A DNA stretch of 64,000 nt from assembly GCF_000372365.1 (NCBI RefSeq), contig NZ_AQUU01000006.1, forward strand, positions 1 to 64,000, given 5' to 3'. The notes under the pieces were generated by a model. It was not told the origin of the DNA. It did not search any database and saw only the letters and a list, made by a program, of their open reading frames with translations. The stretch comes from Aggregatibacter actinomycetemcomitans DSM 8324 (GTDB lineage Bacteria; Pseudomonadota; Gammaproteobacteria; Enterobacterales; Pasteurellaceae). Below are positions 1 through 9,739 of this stretch, piece by piece. The position numbers and the translations under genes are program-made. Position 1 is the first letter of the stretch, and each line of letters opens with the position of its first letter.

Positions 1-246
1 ATTGAGCTGAAAGCAGCGTTTGATGTGTTGGGTGATGAAACGGTGCCGTGGACGACGTATGAAAATGATGTGGTCATGATGGACCACGAAAAAATGAAAG
101 CGTTATTCAAAGAATTGAAAGATTCCAAGATGCACAATCATCAAGTTGCAACAAAGCACAAATTAGCATTGGAGCAGTCAGCGGAGCCATTAAACTATAA
201 TTATTCAACCGGATGGAGCAAAACCTATGCAGATAAAGAAAATTAA
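1..246 (+). CDS. Phage protein, C-terminal part (DUF4376-like)
   Basis: The reading frame is open from the first base, so the gene begins outside the window and only about 81 C-terminal residues are visible. A 'VPWTTYENDVVMM' stretch followed by a charged helix resembles the end of DUF4376 proteins, which sit near tail-fibre genes in prophages; this is from memory of the family. Its stop overlaps the next gene by 20 nt. Position just inside a tRNA-type attachment site supports a prophage end. The exact role is unknown. Confidence 0.5.
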   Translation: MELKAAFDVLGDETVPWTTYENDVVMMDHEKMKALFKELKDSKMHNHQVATKHKLALEQSAEPLNYNYSTGWSKTYADKEN

Positions 247-487
247 AATTTGGGGCTACCATGTGGTCGTGGCAATCGATCAGTTATTTAATGCGCTAAT
301 CGGCGGAGCGGCAGACGAAACATTGTCAAGCCGCACTTACCGCCGCGCAATCCTCGCGGAAAAGCCTAAAAAGCGCTGGTGCGTTTGGTATCGCGTCATA
401 AATGCCGTGTTTTTCGACAAAAATCACTGCAAAAAGGCGTACGAAAGCGAAATTAATCGCCGACAATACACTCAGGACTTTCAATAG
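227..487 (+). CDS. Small phage-associated hypothetical protein
   Basis: 86 residues, with the ATG inside the end of the preceding phage gene. The pattern 'ALIGGAADETLSSRTYRR', a basic middle, then 'DALFF/NAVFF..HC..AYESE' matches a small protein I recognise from many prophages of proteobacteria, often near lysis or tail modules. No enzymatic motif or signal peptide is visible. It is the last gene before the attachment site, so it is probably prophage cargo or late-region. Function unknown. Confidence 0.55.
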   Translation: MQIKKIKIWGYHVVVAIDQLFNALIGGAADETLSSRTYRRAILAEKPKKRWCVWYRVINAVFFDKNHCKKAYESEINRRQYTQDFQ

Positions 488-687
488 CAAAAAAACGGCG
501 GGTAATGTCGTGAAGTGTCATTTTATTTTCCTCGTTTTATGAGGTTTGCATGTGTGTTGATGTGTGCCATATTTGTGCCATTGATAAACGGCTAACTGCT
601 GCTATTTGCTTCTGATGACTACGATTAATTTATAAGCAAGAGGCGTAAGGCATTGTTTTACAATGATTTATGTATAGGCTTTCAAAT

Positions 688-732
688 ATGGCATTCAAGA
701 GGTCGTCGGTTCGATCCCGATTATCTCCACCA
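688..732 (+). other. Partial tRNA-Ala(GGC) 3' half; prophage attR
   Basis: These 45 bases read as the 3' part of a tRNA: anticodon loop with GGC, anticodon stem 3' strand TCAAG, variable loop AGGTC, a paired T arm around GTTCGATC, acceptor strand TATCTCC, discriminator A and CCA. The 5' half is absent; the bases upstream do not complete the anticodon stem. Tyrosine-recombinase prophages that integrate into tRNA genes leave a full tRNA at one end and a 3' duplicate at the other. With phage genes to the left, this is best read as attR. The GGC assignment rests on the loop alone. Confidence 0.7.
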
Positions 733-740
733 AATTCCAA

Positions 741-775
741 AATCCTATCAATAAAAATTGATAGGATTTTTTTCG
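741..775 (+). terminator. Rho-independent terminator after the tRNA fragment
   Basis: A perfect 12-bp stem (AATCCTATCAAT at 741-752, ATTGATAGGATT at 757-768) with an AAAA loop is followed by a T run. It is probably the original terminator of the tRNA gene in which the prophage integrated. Confidence 0.85.
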
Positions 776-1024
776 TTTTAACCGAAAGCTGATTAGACAA
801 GCATGTAAATTCAATAAAATAGATTGTTTTCATTTCCCGGGTGTGTTCTAATGCGCTCCACGCTAGACAATCACTTCAGTAAGTTAGTTATTTCGGTTCT
901 TCCTCATTCAAGTTTTAAATTTGCGCTTTGAAGATTCTATTTATCCATCTCTGTTTAAGTCAAATCGCTAGCGGTTCATGCTTTTGCAAGCATATAATTT
1001 CATTACTTTAAGAAGGAAGACAAC
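776..1024 (+). promoter_or_regulatory. Upstream region of the cold-shock gene
   Basis: No gene is seen here. A TATAAT hexamer at 993-998 could be the -10 of the cold-shock gene, but no convincing -35 stands 16-18 bp before it. A strong ribosome-binding site (AGAAGGAAG) lies just before the ATG at 1025. Cold-shock genes often carry long structured leaders, which could begin further upstream. Confidence 0.3.
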
Positions 1025-1234
1025 ATGTCTAAATTAAACGGCACCGTAAAATGGTTTAACTCCATAAAAGGCTTTGGTTTTATCGCTCCCACGGATGGTT
1101 CAAAAGATGTATTCGTACATTTCTCCGGCATCGTCGGTAACAATTTCCGTACTTTAAACGAAGGCGACCATGTGGCGTATAACGTACAGAATTCCCAACG
1201 CGGACCGACAGCAATTGAAGTTGAAGTGGTTTAA
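1025..1234 (+). CDS. CspA-family cold-shock protein
   Basis: 69 residues, a single cold-shock domain. RNP1-like 'KGFGFI' (about residues 16-21) and RNP2-like 'VFVHF' (about 29-33) are present, with 'GTVKWFN' at the N-terminus. The family binds single-stranded RNA and DNA and acts as an RNA chaperone. Length is normal for the family. It has its own terminator and stands alone between the prophage attachment site and rbsK. Which paralogue it is (cspA, cspC or cspE type) cannot be told from sequence alone. Confidence 0.93.
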   Translation: MSKLNGTVKWFNSIKGFGFIAPTDGSKDVFVHFSGIVGNNFRTLNEGDHVAYNVQNSQRGPTAIEVEVV

Positions 1235-1253
1235 TCCCCATTCCCAATAAAGT

Positions 1254-1282
1254 GAGCCCTTTGTTTAAAGGGTTCGTTTTTT
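1254..1282 (+). terminator. Rho-independent terminator of the cold-shock gene
   Basis: Stem GAGCCCTTT (1254-1262) with AAAGGGTTC (1267-1275), one G-T pair, GTTT loop, then a T-rich tail. It lies between convergent csp and rbsK. Confidence 0.85.
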
Positions 1283-1344
1283 ATCCTTCGATTTTCTACA
1301 TCTAAAAACGCTGTAAAAAATCACCGCACTTTTATCCCTGCTTT

Positions 1345-2256
1345 TCAAGAAAATCCAAGGCTTCTCGGAATTGAGGGCTGCGCACCTTCGCGGGTGACGC
1401 TGATTGCCGCCGCTGCGTGGGCGAAGCGAATGGCATTCGTCAATGTTTTTCCTTCCAGTAACGCAACCGCCAAGGCACCATTGAAGGTATCGCCTGCTGC
1501 CGTGGTGTCTTTCGCTTTTACGCGAAAACCGCCGATAATTTGCCCCTGACCATTTTCACTGAAATAAACCCCTTTGGCACCCAGGGTAATAAGCACGATT
1601 TGCACGCCTAGTTGATGGAATCTTTTTGCCGCCTGTGCTGCCGAGATTTTATCTTCCACTTTAATGTCCGTCAGGATTTCCGCTTCCGTTTCATTTGGTG
1701 TAATCATATATAACTGCCGGAGCAATTCTTCCGGTAATGCTTGCGCCGGCGCAGGATTAAGAATCACTTTTGTACCGTTTTGTTTGGCGATTTGCGCCGC
1801 TTTACAAATTGCCGAAAGAGGGGTTTCCAGCTGCATTAACAAGGCATCCGCTTGTTGAATATGCGCGGCATAACAGGAAACGAGATGTTCGTCCAGACAG
1901 GCATTGGCACCGGCGTTAATTACAATGCTGTTTTCGCCGTTGTCCGCCACTTGAATCATAGCGACCCCCGTCATTTCCTGCTCAACTTGAGTTATGGTCG
2001 CCGTGTTAATGCCGTCTTTTGCAAAAGCGGCTTTCATGGTACGACCTATGTCATCGTTACCAAGGCAGGCGATAAAATCCACCTGCGTGTTTGGATCTTT
2101 TAACCGTGCGGCAGCTACCGCCTGATTAGCACCTTTGCCGCCGTAAGCAATGCGGTAACCGGAGCCGCGTAACGTTTCACCGGCGCGAGCAAAACGCGGG
2201 ACACGAATCATATGATCGGCGTTAACGCTGCCGAGCACAACGAGTTTAGCGCACAT
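1345..2256 (-). CDS. rbsK: Ribokinase
   Basis: 303 residues, usual length. A PfkB-family sugar kinase that converts D-ribose to ribose 5-phosphate in the cytoplasm. The N-terminal motif 'GGKGANQA' (about residue 39) and C-terminal anion-hole motif 'AAGDTFNG' with the catalytic Asp (about residues 253-260) are both intact. The ATG follows an AGGAGG ribosome-binding site. It is the last gene of the leftward rbsDACBK operon. In H. influenzae rbsR, the repressor, follows rbsK; here the next gene is the convergent csp, so rbsR is missing from this place. Confidence 0.96.
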   Translation of the reverse strand: MCAKLVVLGSVNADHMIRVPRFARAGETLRGSGYRIAYGGKGANQAVAAARLKDPNTQVDFIACLGNDDIGRTMKAAFAKDGINTATITQVEQEMTGVAMIQVADNGENSIVINAGANACLDEHLVSCYAAHIQQADALLMQLETPLSAICKAAQIAKQNGTKVILNPAPAQALPEELLRQLYMITPNETEAEILTDIKVEDKISAAQAAKRFHQLGVQIVLITLGAKGVYFSENGQGQIIGGFRVKAKDTTAAGDTFNGALAVALLEGKTLTNAIRFAHAAAAISVTREGAQPSIPRSLGFS

Positions 2257-2338
2257 AATCCCTCCTGAAAAAAAGAACGCACAGCGCGCTCTTCAAAAAC
2301 GTTTGTAAAAACGACCGCACTTTTTGTGTGGCGACGCA

Positions 2339-3220
2339 TTATTCGCTGATGACTTTGAGATCTACCGGAATTTTGGCTTCTACTTTTTCGCCTTTAAGCA
2401 ATTTGTCTGCCTTGTCTGCCGTCACCACGCCAAGTTCGCCGATTAACGCCGGTTGTTGAGCGATTGTTGCCGCCATTTTTCCGCTTTTTACCGCTTTCAT
2501 GCCGTCATCGGTGCCGTCAAAGCCAACCACGAGGACTTTTTTATTGGCGGCGGATAACGCGCGCAATGCGCCTAATGCCATTTCATCATTTTGAGCGAAT
2601 ACGGCTTGAACCGTGCCTTTGGTGGCAAGCAGATTTTCCATCACATTTAAGCCTTTCGTGCGGTCAAAATCAGCCGGTTGATTGGCAAGTACATCAAATT
2701 TATGTTCGGCAACCGCTTGCTTGAAGCCCTCGCCCCGTTCACGGGCGGCGGAAGTGCCCGCCAAGCCTTCTAATTGAATGACTTTGGCATTGGCACCAAG
2801 TTTTTGCGCGATAAAATCGCCTGCCATTTTGCCGCCGGCAACGTTGTCGGATGCGATATGGCTCACCACTTCGCCTTTTGCCGCACCACGGTCTAAGGTG
2901 ATAACCGGAATTTTATTGCGATTGGCGATGGCGACGGCATTGCTTACCGCTTCCGAATCGGTCGGGTTAATCAGCAACACTTTCGCGCCGCGCACCAGTA
3001 AATCTTCTACGTTTGCCAGCTCCTTCGCCGGGTCATTTTGAGAATCCAGCACCACCAGTTTGTAGCCCAGTTCATCGGCTTTTTTCTGCGCACCTTCTTT
3101 TAAGGATACGAAAAACGGGTTGTCCAGTGTGGAAACGGTGAGGGCGATCGTGTCCTGCGCCAGTGCTGAGGTGCTGAAACTCAATAAAAGTGCGGTGGCT
3201 AATGTGGTTAGTTTTTTCAT
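2339..3220 (-). CDS. rbsB: Ribose ABC transporter, periplasmic binding protein
   Basis: 293 residues. A Sec signal peptide (MKK, hydrophobic core, cleavage near 'ALA-QDT') precedes a type I periplasmic-binding fold ('[18 protein letters not shown]', '[12 protein letters not shown]', '[10 protein letters not shown]'), as in RbsB. It delivers ribose to the RbsAC importer. Spacing to rbsC upstream and rbsK downstream fits one transcript. Motifs are intact and length is normal. Confidence 0.95.
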   Translation of the reverse strand: MKKLTTLATALLLSFSTSALAQDTIALTVSTLDNPFFVSLKEGAQKKADELGYKLVVLDSQNDPAKELANVEDLLVRGAKVLLINPTDSEAVSNAVAIANRNKIPVITLDRGAAKGEVVSHIASDNVAGGKMAGDFIAQKLGANAKVIQLEGLAGTSAARERGEGFKQAVAEHKFDVLANQPADFDRTKGLNVMENLLATKGTVQAVFAQNDEMALGALRALSAANKKVLVVGFDGTDDGMKAVKSGKMAATIAQQPALIGELGVVTADKADKLLKGEKVEAKIPVDLKVISE

Positions 3221-3241
3221 ACGCTTCTCCTTGAACGTGAA

Positions 3242-4206
3242 TTAAAGTTTTTTGCTGCCTAAATAGTTATCTGCTAAAACCGCAATCAGAATAACCAATG
3301 CTTTTGCTATCATTTGATAGTAAGAGGAAATATCAGTAAATTCAGTGCATTATTTAAAAATCCGATAATCAGCGCGCCGATGAGTGTGCCCATGACCCGA
3401 CCTTTGCCGCCCATTAAACTGGTTCCGCCCACCACAACCGCTGCGATGGCATCTAATTCGTAAGACACACCCGCAGTGGGTTGGGCGGAAGAGAGGCGGG
3501 ACGTGACGATAAGTCCGGAAAGGGCGGATAGAAAGCCGCTGACGGCAAATACGAAAATTTTCACTTTGTTAACGTTGATGCCGGACAGCCGGGTTGCCGC
3601 TTCGTTGCCGCCGAGGGCGTAAATGTAGCGTCCTATTTTGGTGTGTTTCAGCACATACCAAGACACTAAAAACACGATTGCCATTAACCAAATCGGAAGC
3701 GGGATGACGAATAAATAGCCGGTGCCGAGAAACGCGAAGGCATCAGCGGTATCGGAAAAACCGGTACTAATCGGGCGACCGTCCGTATAAACCATGGCGA
3801 CGCCGCGTAATAACGTCATGGTTACTAGGGTGGCAATAAACGCCTGCACTTTTCCTTTGGCGACGATCACGCCGCTGATGCCGCCGAGCAACGTGCCGAT
3901 GAGTAAAACCAGCGGAATCACCAATAACACCGGCAATTCCGCGCCCACCATACTTGCCGCGAAAGCCCCTGTCAGTGCGAGAATGGAACCTACGGATAAA
4001 TCAATGCCGGCAATTAAAATCACGAAAGTCATGCCGACGGCGATAATGGCGTTTACCGAGGTTTGGCGCAAAATGTTGAGAATATTATCCACGCTGAAAA
4101 AATCGGGATTAATCGCCGACACGACGCCAATAAGCACCAATAAGGCGATAATTGAGCGTTGTTCCAGTAAAAATTTACCTAACTTTATATTTTGTTGTTC
4201 AGTCAT
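3242..4206 (-). pseudogene. rbsC: Ribose ABC transporter permease with C-terminal frameshift
   Basis: The uninterrupted frame gives 298 residues and stops at 3310 with the non-family ending 'LIFPLTIK'. After a one-base shift near 3331-3334 the other frame continues with the expected RbsC ending ('YYQMIAKALVILIAVLADNY..GSKKL') and stops at 3242. Restored, the protein is 321 residues, the normal RbsC length, with multiple membrane helices. The change looks like a single-base deletion next to codon CTG at 3334-3336. If real, the last membrane helix is lost and ribose import may fail. A sequencing error is equally possible. Confidence 0.85.
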
Positions 4207-5711
4207 ATTATCGCCTCTTGTGAATTGAGTTTTTCGATGGCGGCTGCCAATAATTTTTCTTGTGTGGCGTCAGCCCGCTGAAATTCGGCGCTGATATGTC
4301 CTTCCCGCATCACCAGAATGCGATCGCTCATGCCCAACACTTCGGGCATTTCGGAAGAGACCAAAATAATGCTCATGCCTTCTCCTTTGAATTGATTAAT
4401 GAGCTGATAAATTTCTTTTTTTACGCCTACATCTACGCCACGCGTTGGCTCATCTAAAATCAGCACCTGCGGACGGGTCATCAAGCCTTTGGCGATGGAG
4501 ACTTTTTGTTGATTGCCGCCGGAAAGAAGCCCGATGGGTTGCTCCCGGCTTGGCGTTTTTATGTTGAATAACATGATAAAATCATCCACTGCCATGCGTT
4601 CCGCCGCCCGGTCGATATGAAAGGTTTTGGCGAAATAATCTAACGCGGTAAGGGACATATTTTCTTTGACCGACATACCTAAAATCAGCCCGTCGCCTTT
4701 GCGGTCTTCGGAAATATACACAATGCCGTTACGTAAGCCTTCCTGTGGCGTACGATTCAAAATCGCCCGTTGATTTAACCGCACTTCACCGGATTCTCGC
4801 GGCAGCGCACCGTAAAGCACTTTCATTAATTCGCTGCGACCGGTGCCCATTAAGCCGGAAATACCGAGAATCTCGCCGCTGCGCAATGCAAAGGAGACAT
4901 CATGTACGCCGCTGCCGCTGAGATGGTTTACCGTCAAGCGCACTTCGCCGGGTGCCCGTTCCAGACGCGGATATTGTTCTTCTAAACGACGACCCACCAT
5001 CATTTCGATAAGACGATTTTCATCTAAATTTTCCACCGCACTTTCGCCGATAAACTGACCGTCGCGCAACACGGTGACATTATCGCAAATCTGAAAAATT
5101 TCTTTAATTCGGTGGGAAATATACACAATGCCGCGATTTTCCGCCTTGAGCTCACGGATTACCTTAAATAAGGCTTCCGTTTCGGTGTTGGTGAGCGCGT
5201 CGGTGGGTTCGTCCATAACAATGACTTTGGATTCAAAACTAAGGGCTTTGGCGATCTCCACCATTTGCTGTTCGCCGATGGAAAGCGTAGCGCAAAGGGT
5301 TTGGCTGCTGTGGGTGACACCCAGACGTGCCAACAACTTATCCGCTTCCCGATACATGCGTTGCCAATCAATGGCGCCCCAAGGTTTGGTAAATTCCCGT
5401 CCGAGAAAAATATTCTCTGCAATGGTTAAATTGCCTACCAAATTGAGTTCTTGATGAATAATGCTGATGCCCGCTTCCTGAGAATCTTTCGGACCTTTAA
5501 ACGCCACTTGTTTTCCTAAATATTCAATGCTTCCTGTGTCTTTGTCGTAAATGCCGGTGAGCACTTTCATCAGGGTGGATTTGCCCGCGCCATTTTCTCC
5601 CATTAACGCCATGGCGTGCCCGGCATACACGGACAAACCGGCGTTGCTTAAGGCTTTCACGCCGGGAAAGGATTTATCAACGCCGCTGATTTTTAACAGA
5701 GGTTGCTGCAT
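4203..5711 (-). CDS. rbsA: Ribose ABC transporter, ATP-binding protein
   Basis: 502 residues with two ABC domains in tandem, as in RbsA. The first has Walker A 'GENGAGKST', signature 'LSIGEQQ' and Walker B 'VIVMDEPT'. The second has the degenerate P-loop 'GLMGTGRSE', signature 'LSGGNQQK' and '[11 protein letters not shown]'. It energises ribose uptake with RbsB and RbsC. The end overlaps the rbsC start by 4 nt, indicating translational coupling. Intact. Confidence 0.96.
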   Translation of the reverse strand: MQQPLLKISGVDKSFPGVKALSNAGLSVYAGHAMALMGENGAGKSTLMKVLTGIYDKDTGSIEYLGKQVAFKGPKDSQEAGISIIHQELNLVGNLTIAENIFLGREFTKPWGAIDWQRMYREADKLLARLGVTHSSQTLCATLSIGEQQMVEIAKALSFESKVIVMDEPTDALTNTETEALFKVIRELKAENRGIVYISHRIKEIFQICDNVTVLRDGQFIGESAVENLDENRLIEMMVGRRLEEQYPRLERAPGEVRLTVNHLSGSGVHDVSFALRSGEILGISGLMGTGRSELMKVLYGALPRESGEVRLNQRAILNRTPQEGLRNGIVYISEDRKGDGLILGMSVKENMSLTALDYFAKTFHIDRAAERMAVDDFIMLFNIKTPSREQPIGLLSGGNQQKVSIAKGLMTRPQVLILDEPTRGVDVGVKKEIYQLINQFKGEGMSIILVSSEMPEVLGMSDRILVMREGHISAEFQRADATQEKLLAAAIEKLNSQEAII

Positions 5712-5721
5712 AACGCCTCCG

Positions 5722-6141
5722 TTAAAACGGCACGCCGGAATACAAAATAATATTGGCGTATGGCGAGCATTCGCCGCTGCGTACGATAGCTTTGCTTCGC
5801 GCGGTGGCGTGTTTGAACGCCTCGTGGCTAACGTATTCTATGGCGATTCGGTTGCCTTGTTGCTGTTCCAGTTTGTTCAGGCGGGCTAAAAGTGCGGTCA
5901 GAATTTCGGGACTTTTTTCTTGGATTTTCTGCGCCAGTAACACCCGTTCTACAAATATTTCGCTGACGATGGCATCTAAGCAGGCGAGGAAACTTGGGAT
6001 GTTTTTGGTTAAGGCGAGATCGATACGTTCAACTTGGGTGGGGATCGGCAGACCCGCGTCGCAGAGGGTTAAACCGTCGGTGTGTCCCAGCGTGGCAATG
6101 CAATGAGAGAGTTGGGCGTTGAGGATTATGGTTTTTTTCAT
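5722..6141 (-). CDS. rbsD: D-ribose pyranase
   Basis: 139 residues, the usual RbsD length; it interconverts ribopyranose and ribofuranose before phosphorylation. The start is placed at the second of two adjacent ATGs ([10 protein letters not shown]), 5 nt after a GGAG ribosome-binding site. An upstream in-frame extension is possible but has no support. Conserved 'LGHTD', 'CDAGLPIP' and the C-terminal '[10 protein letters not shown]' are present. First gene of the rbs operon, 10 nt before rbsA. Confidence 0.95.
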   Translation of the reverse strand: MKKTIILNAQLSHCIATLGHTDGLTLCDAGLPIPTQVERIDLALTKNIPSFLACLDAIVSEIFVERVLLAQKIQEKSPEILTALLARLNKLEQQQGNRIAIEYVSHEAFKHATARSKAIVRSGECSPYANIILYSGVPF

Positions 6142-6221
6142 CATCACTCCTTTTGATAAATTAACACGCGGTGTAAGTGTAGAAGAAATCGACAAAAAGC
6201 GAAAACAGATAAACCGGGTTT

Positions 6222-6237
6222 TGTGAAGTGGATCAAA
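6222..6237 (-). promoter_or_regulatory. Probable CRP site upstream of rbsD
   Basis: TGTGA-N6-TCAAA, about 80 bp before the rbsD start. It matches the left CRP half-site and part of the right one. Catabolite activation of ribose genes is known in related bacteria. Orientation is nominal because the site is nearly symmetric. Confidence 0.5.
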
Positions 6238-6305
6238 AAACGGCGTGTGGATTTGCTGCTTCGTTTTTGCCGTTTTATAAGAATAAGTTGTGCTAACGGG
6301 CAGTT

Positions 6306-6321
6306 TGTGAAACAATTCACC
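6306..6321. promoter_or_regulatory. CRP-binding site between rbsD and rppH
   Basis: TGTGA-AACAAT-TCACC matches the 16-bp CRP consensus at nine of the ten core positions. It lies in the divergent region, 40 bp before rppH and about 165 bp before rbsD. Which gene it serves is not clear; the rbs operon is the likelier target. Confidence 0.55.
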
Positions 6322-6360
6322 GTTGTTTGAATTTAAAAGATTAAAAGTAAGGATACGATA

Positions 6361-6960
6361 GTGATCGACTCCGATGGCTACCGTCCGAATGTAGGCATTG
6401 TTATTTGCAACAATAAGGGGCAAGTGCTGTGGGCGAAGAGATACGGACAAAACTCCTGGCAATTTCCGCAGGGCGGAATTAATTGTAGTGAAACGCCCGA
6501 GCAGGCGATGTATCGCGAATTGTTTGAGGAGGTGGGTTTAACACGCAAAGATGTGCGGGTGCTGCATGCTTCCAAACATTGGTTACGTTATAAGTTGCCG
6601 AAACGTTTGTTGCGTTCTGATTCTAAACCAATGTGTATCGGACAAAAACAACGTTGGTTTTTACTGGAACTCATCGGCGACAGCAAAAATATCAATATGC
6701 AATGCAGCAAAATCCCGGAATTCGACGGTTGGCGTTGGGTCAGTTTTTGGTATCCGGTGCGTCAGGTGGTGTCTTTCAAAAAAGAAGTATATCGCAAGGC
6801 CATGAAGGAATTCGCCTCGGTGTTATTTGATGAAAATAACAAAGGGTTATTGCAACCGAAGGAACTAAGTGCGTCGGAAGAAAATAGGCGCGTTTCCCCG
6901 TCGAAAAAACACAACAATTCCAAACATTCAAAACGCCCATCATATAAATACAAAGGATAA
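6361..6960 (+). CDS. rppH: RNA pyrophosphohydrolase
   Basis: 199 residues starting at GTG ([12 protein letters not shown], as in E. coli RppH). The Nudix box runs from '[12 protein letters not shown]' through 'RELFEEVGL' (about residues 38-60) with all acidic metal ligands. RppH removes pyrophosphate from 5'-triphosphate RNA and starts 5'-end-dependent decay. The core ends near residue 160; the rest is a basic low-complexity tail. It is 2 nt from the next gene, so the permease, lgt and thyA likely share its transcript. Confidence 0.95.
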   Translation: MIDSDGYRPNVGIVICNNKGQVLWAKRYGQNSWQFPQGGINCSETPEQAMYRELFEEVGLTRKDVRVLHASKHWLRYKLPKRLLRSDSKPMCIGQKQRWFLLELIGDSKNINMQCSKIPEFDGWRWVSFWYPVRQVVSFKKEVYRKAMKEFASVLFDENNKGLLQPKELSASEENRRVSPSKKHNNSKHSKRPSYKYKG

Positions 6961-6962
6961 TT

Positions 6963-7760
6963 ATGTTAACCTTTTTTCTCTTCTGCTTACTTGCCGGTTG
7001 TATTGCCGGCTTTTTAGCCGGTTTATTCGGCATCGGCGGTGGGCTGGTGATTGTGCCGATGTTGGTGTATTTATTGCCTATCGTCGGTGTGCCCGATTCG
7101 CTGCTCATGCCAACCGCACTTGGTACTTCTTTTGCCACCATTGTGATTACCGCCTTTTCCTCCGCGCAACGGCACCACAAACTGGGCAACGTTGTGTGGT
7201 CAACTTTAAAATATTTTGCGCCCGCCTTAATGATCAGCGCTTTTGTCTCCAGTCAATATATCAGCAAATTACCGCACGAAATTTCCAGTAAATTATTCGC
7301 CTGTTTAGTGGTGTATTTAGCGGCAAAAATGGTGCTTTCCATTAAACAAAAACACATTGATCCCAATAAGAAAATCACCCCGTTAGCCTCCATTATCGGT
7401 GGTGGTCTCATCGGCATGGCAGCCAGCGTGGCGGGTATCGGTGGTGGCGGGTTTATCGTGCCATTTTTAAACTCGCGCAATGTGGATATTAAAAAAGCCA
7501 TCGGTACTTCCGCGTTCTGCGGAATGTTAATGGGCATTGCCGGCATGTTAAGTTTTATGGTGAGCGGCTGGAACGCACCGGGTATGCCGCCGTATTCCAT
7601 CGGTTTTGTGTATTTGCCGGCGGTGTTGAGCATTACCGTGACCTCATTTTTTACCTCCAAACTCGGCGCCAGTGCCACCAGTAAACTGCCGGTGCCGACC
7701 TTGAAGAAAGCCTTTGCCGCCTTTTTAATTGTGGTGGCGATAAATATGTTGTTGAAATAA
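6963..7760 (+). CDS. TauE/SafE-family membrane permease
   Basis: 265 residues, with about eight hydrophobic segments and two repeats of a glycine-rich 'GIGGG' motif (near residues 24 and 160), the signature of the TauE/SafE (sulfite/organosulfonate exporter) family. It acts in the inner membrane. The substrate cannot be told. H. influenzae carries a homologue in the same rppH-lgt neighbourhood. Intact and coupled to lgt, 8 nt downstream. Confidence 0.88.
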   Translation: MLTFFLFCLLAGCIAGFLAGLFGIGGGLVIVPMLVYLLPIVGVPDSLLMPTALGTSFATIVITAFSSAQRHHKLGNVVWSTLKYFAPALMISAFVSSQYISKLPHEISSKLFACLVVYLAAKMVLSIKQKHIDPNKKITPLASIIGGGLIGMAASVAGIGGGGFIVPFLNSRNVDIKKAIGTSAFCGMLMGIAGMLSFMVSGWNAPGMPPYSIGFVYLPAVLSITVTSFFTSKLGASATSKLPVPTLKKAFAAFLIVVAINMLLK

Positions 7761-7768
7761 GGAAAGTT

Positions 7769-8566
7769 ATGAATTCAGATTATCTTATATTGCCCCATTT
7801 CGACCCCGCCATTTTTGAATTCGGTCCTATCGGCCTGCGCTGGTACGGCTTGATGTACCTGCTCGGGTTTATTTTTGCCCGCTGGTTAGGCGTGCGTCGC
7901 GCCAAACGACCGAACAGCGGCTGGACCGTAGAGCAAGTGGATTCCCTGTTATTTAACGGTTTCATGGGCGTATTTCTGGGCGGGCGTATCGGCGATGTGT
8001 TCTTCTATAATCTCGACCATTTTCTGCAAGATCCGCTGTATTTATTCCGCGTTTGGGAAGGTGGTATGTCCTTCCACGGTGGCTTAATCGGTGTGATTAT
8101 CGCCATGATCCTCACCTCCAAAGCGCAGAAACGCAATTTCTGGGCGACGGCGGATTTTGTGGCGCCGTTAATTCCTTTCGGCTTGGGTATGGGGCGCATC
8201 GGTAATTTCATCAATCTGGAATTATGGGGACGCCAAACGGATGTGCCTTGGGCGATGATTTTCCCGACGGATCCTCTACTGTTGCCTCGCCACCCGTCGC
8301 AATTGTACGAAGCCTTTTTGGAAGGACTGGTGTTGTTCCTGATTCTCAATTGGTTTATTCGCAAACCGCGCCCGATGGGGGCGGTAGCGGGTTTATTCCT
8401 TATCGGTTACGGCTGCTTCCGCTTTATTATCGAATATGTACGCGAGCCGGACGTGGAGCTGTTCCTTGACGTCATCACGCGGGGGCAATTGCTTTGCCTG
8501 CCGATGATTCTCGGCGGCATGTTAATCATACTTTGGGCATACAAAAAAAGTGCGGTGAAAAAATGA
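7769..8566 (+). CDS. lgt: Prolipoprotein diacylglyceryl transferase
   Basis: 265 residues, seven predicted membrane helices. It transfers diacylglycerol from phosphatidylglycerol to the lipobox cysteine of prolipoproteins, the first step in lipoprotein maturation. Family motifs are visible: '[12 protein letters not shown]', 'SFHGGLIG' with the essential His, and '[10 protein letters not shown]' with the catalytic Arg region. The TGA stop overlaps the thyA ATG (ATGA), so the two are translationally coupled. An uptake signal is embedded in the last codons. Confidence 0.97.
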   Translation: MNSDYLILPHFDPAIFEFGPIGLRWYGLMYLLGFIFARWLGVRRAKRPNSGWTVEQVDSLLFNGFMGVFLGGRIGDVFFYNLDHFLQDPLYLFRVWEGGMSFHGGLIGVIIAMILTSKAQKRNFWATADFVAPLIPFGLGMGRIGNFINLELWGRQTDVPWAMIFPTDPLLLPRHPSQLYEAFLEGLVLFLILNWFIRKPRPMGAVAGLFLIGYGCFRFIIEYVREPDVELFLDVITRGQLLCLPMILGGMLIILWAYKKSAVKK

Positions 8567-9414
8567 AACAATATTTAGATTTGTGCCGACGCATTATTGA
8601 TGAAGGCGTTTGGGTGGAAAACGAACGCACCGGCAAACGCTGCTTAACGGTGATTAACGCCAACCTGACCTACGACGTGGTAAACAATCAATTTCCGTTG
8701 ATTACCACCCGTAAAAGCTATTGGAAAGCCGCCATCGCCGAATTTTTAGGCTATATTCGCGGCTACGATAATGCCGCCGATTTTCGCAAGCTCGGTACTA
8801 AAACCTGGGATGCCAACGCTAACGAAAACCAGGCGTGGTTAAACAATCCGCACCGTAAAGGTACCGATGATATGGGGCGCGTGTACGGCGTACAGGGCAG
8901 AAGCTGGCGCAAACCTAACGGCGAGCATTTGGATCAGCTACGCAAAATTGTCAACAACCTGAGCAAAGGTATCGACGATCGCGGCGAGATTTTGACATTC
9001 TACAACCCGGGCGAATTTGATCTGGGCTGCCTGCGTCCTTGTATGCACACCCACACTTTTTCCCTGCTTGACGACACTTTATATCTCACCAGCTACCAAC
9101 GCTCCTGTGATGTGCCGCTCGGCTTGAATTTCAACCAAATCCAAGTGTTCACGTTTCTTGCTTTGATGGCGCAAATTACCGGCAAAAAAGCAGGGCAGGC
9201 GTTTCATCAAATCGTCAACGCGCACATTTACGAAGACCAGCTGGAACTTATGCGCGATGTGCAATTAAAACGCGAACCGTTCCCGTCGCCGACGCTGGAA
9301 ATTAATCCGGACATCAAATCCCTGGCAGACCTGGAAGCCTGGGTCACTATGGACGATTTTAAAGTCACGGGCTACCAATGCCACGAACCGATTAAATATC
9401 CGTTTTCCGTGTAA
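8563..9414 (+). CDS. thyA: Thymidylate synthase
   Basis: 283 residues. It methylates dUMP to dTMP using methylene-tetrahydrofolate. The start is the ATG overlapping the lgt stop ([10 protein letters not shown]). '[13 protein letters not shown]' is the conserved dUMP and folate site and 'LRPCMHTH' contains the catalytic Cys region. The protein resembles the longer, divergent thymidylate synthase of Haemophilus more than the 264-residue E. coli enzyme. Lgt-thyA coupling is common in gamma-proteobacteria. Confidence 0.96.
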   Translation: MKQYLDLCRRIIDEGVWVENERTGKRCLTVINANLTYDVVNNQFPLITTRKSYWKAAIAEFLGYIRGYDNAADFRKLGTKTWDANANENQAWLNNPHRKGTDDMGRVYGVQGRSWRKPNGEHLDQLRKIVNNLSKGIDDRGEILTFYNPGEFDLGCLRPCMHTHTFSLLDDTLYLTSYQRSCDVPLGLNFNQIQVFTFLALMAQITGKKAGQAFHQIVNAHIYEDQLELMRDVQLKREPFPSPTLEINPDIKSLADLEAWVTMDDFKVTGYQCHEPIKYPFSV

Positions 9415-9419
9415 CGAAA

Positions 9420-9718
9420 AAGTGCGGTCGGTTTTTAAAATGTTTTTTATTTTCACCGTGATTGACGCTCATTTTCCCCTCGCCCGTTTACGGGACAAAT
9501 GCTTGCATTTGAGCGTTGGCTCTGCCAACGACCCCGAAGGGGCGAGTGAAGCGAGTATTGGGTGGAGAAAATCCGAGGGATTTTCGGAGGGAGAGGGGGG
9601 AAATAAAGTTCGTATCCTCCTCTCTCTGACAAAAATTGTTGAATGCAATTTTCGTCGGTCTCTCTCCCGAAAGCGGGCGAGAGGAAAATAAAAAACATTT
9701 TAAAATACAACCGCACTT
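9420..9718. repeat. 299-bp element with 35-bp terminal inverted repeats containing uptake signals
   Basis: The arms 9420-9454 and 9684-9718 are inverted copies matching at 32 of 35 positions; each begins with the 9-bp uptake signal and continues into a TTTTAAAATG-type AT-rich tract. Next inside come related GC-rich pieces ('CTCGCCCG...CGGG' on the left, 'CCCG...CGGGCGAG' on the right) and several smaller hairpins. No credible protein is encoded. It fills the whole thyA-tadA gap. It could be a non-autonomous mobile element (MITE-like) or a very long stem serving as a terminator. Confidence 0.6.
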
Positions 9719-9739
9719 TAACTCTAACTGAACTCAATC

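Noticed and set aside
630-833. 67-residue minus-strand frame across the tRNA fragment
   Set aside because: It is a translation of tRNA and terminator sequence ('GDNRDRTDDLLNA' is a typical artefact), with no ribosome-binding site.
5128-5454. Long open frames on the plus strand across the rbs operon
   Set aside because: They are antisense shadows of rbsA and rbsC; the minus-strand frames carry the family motifs.
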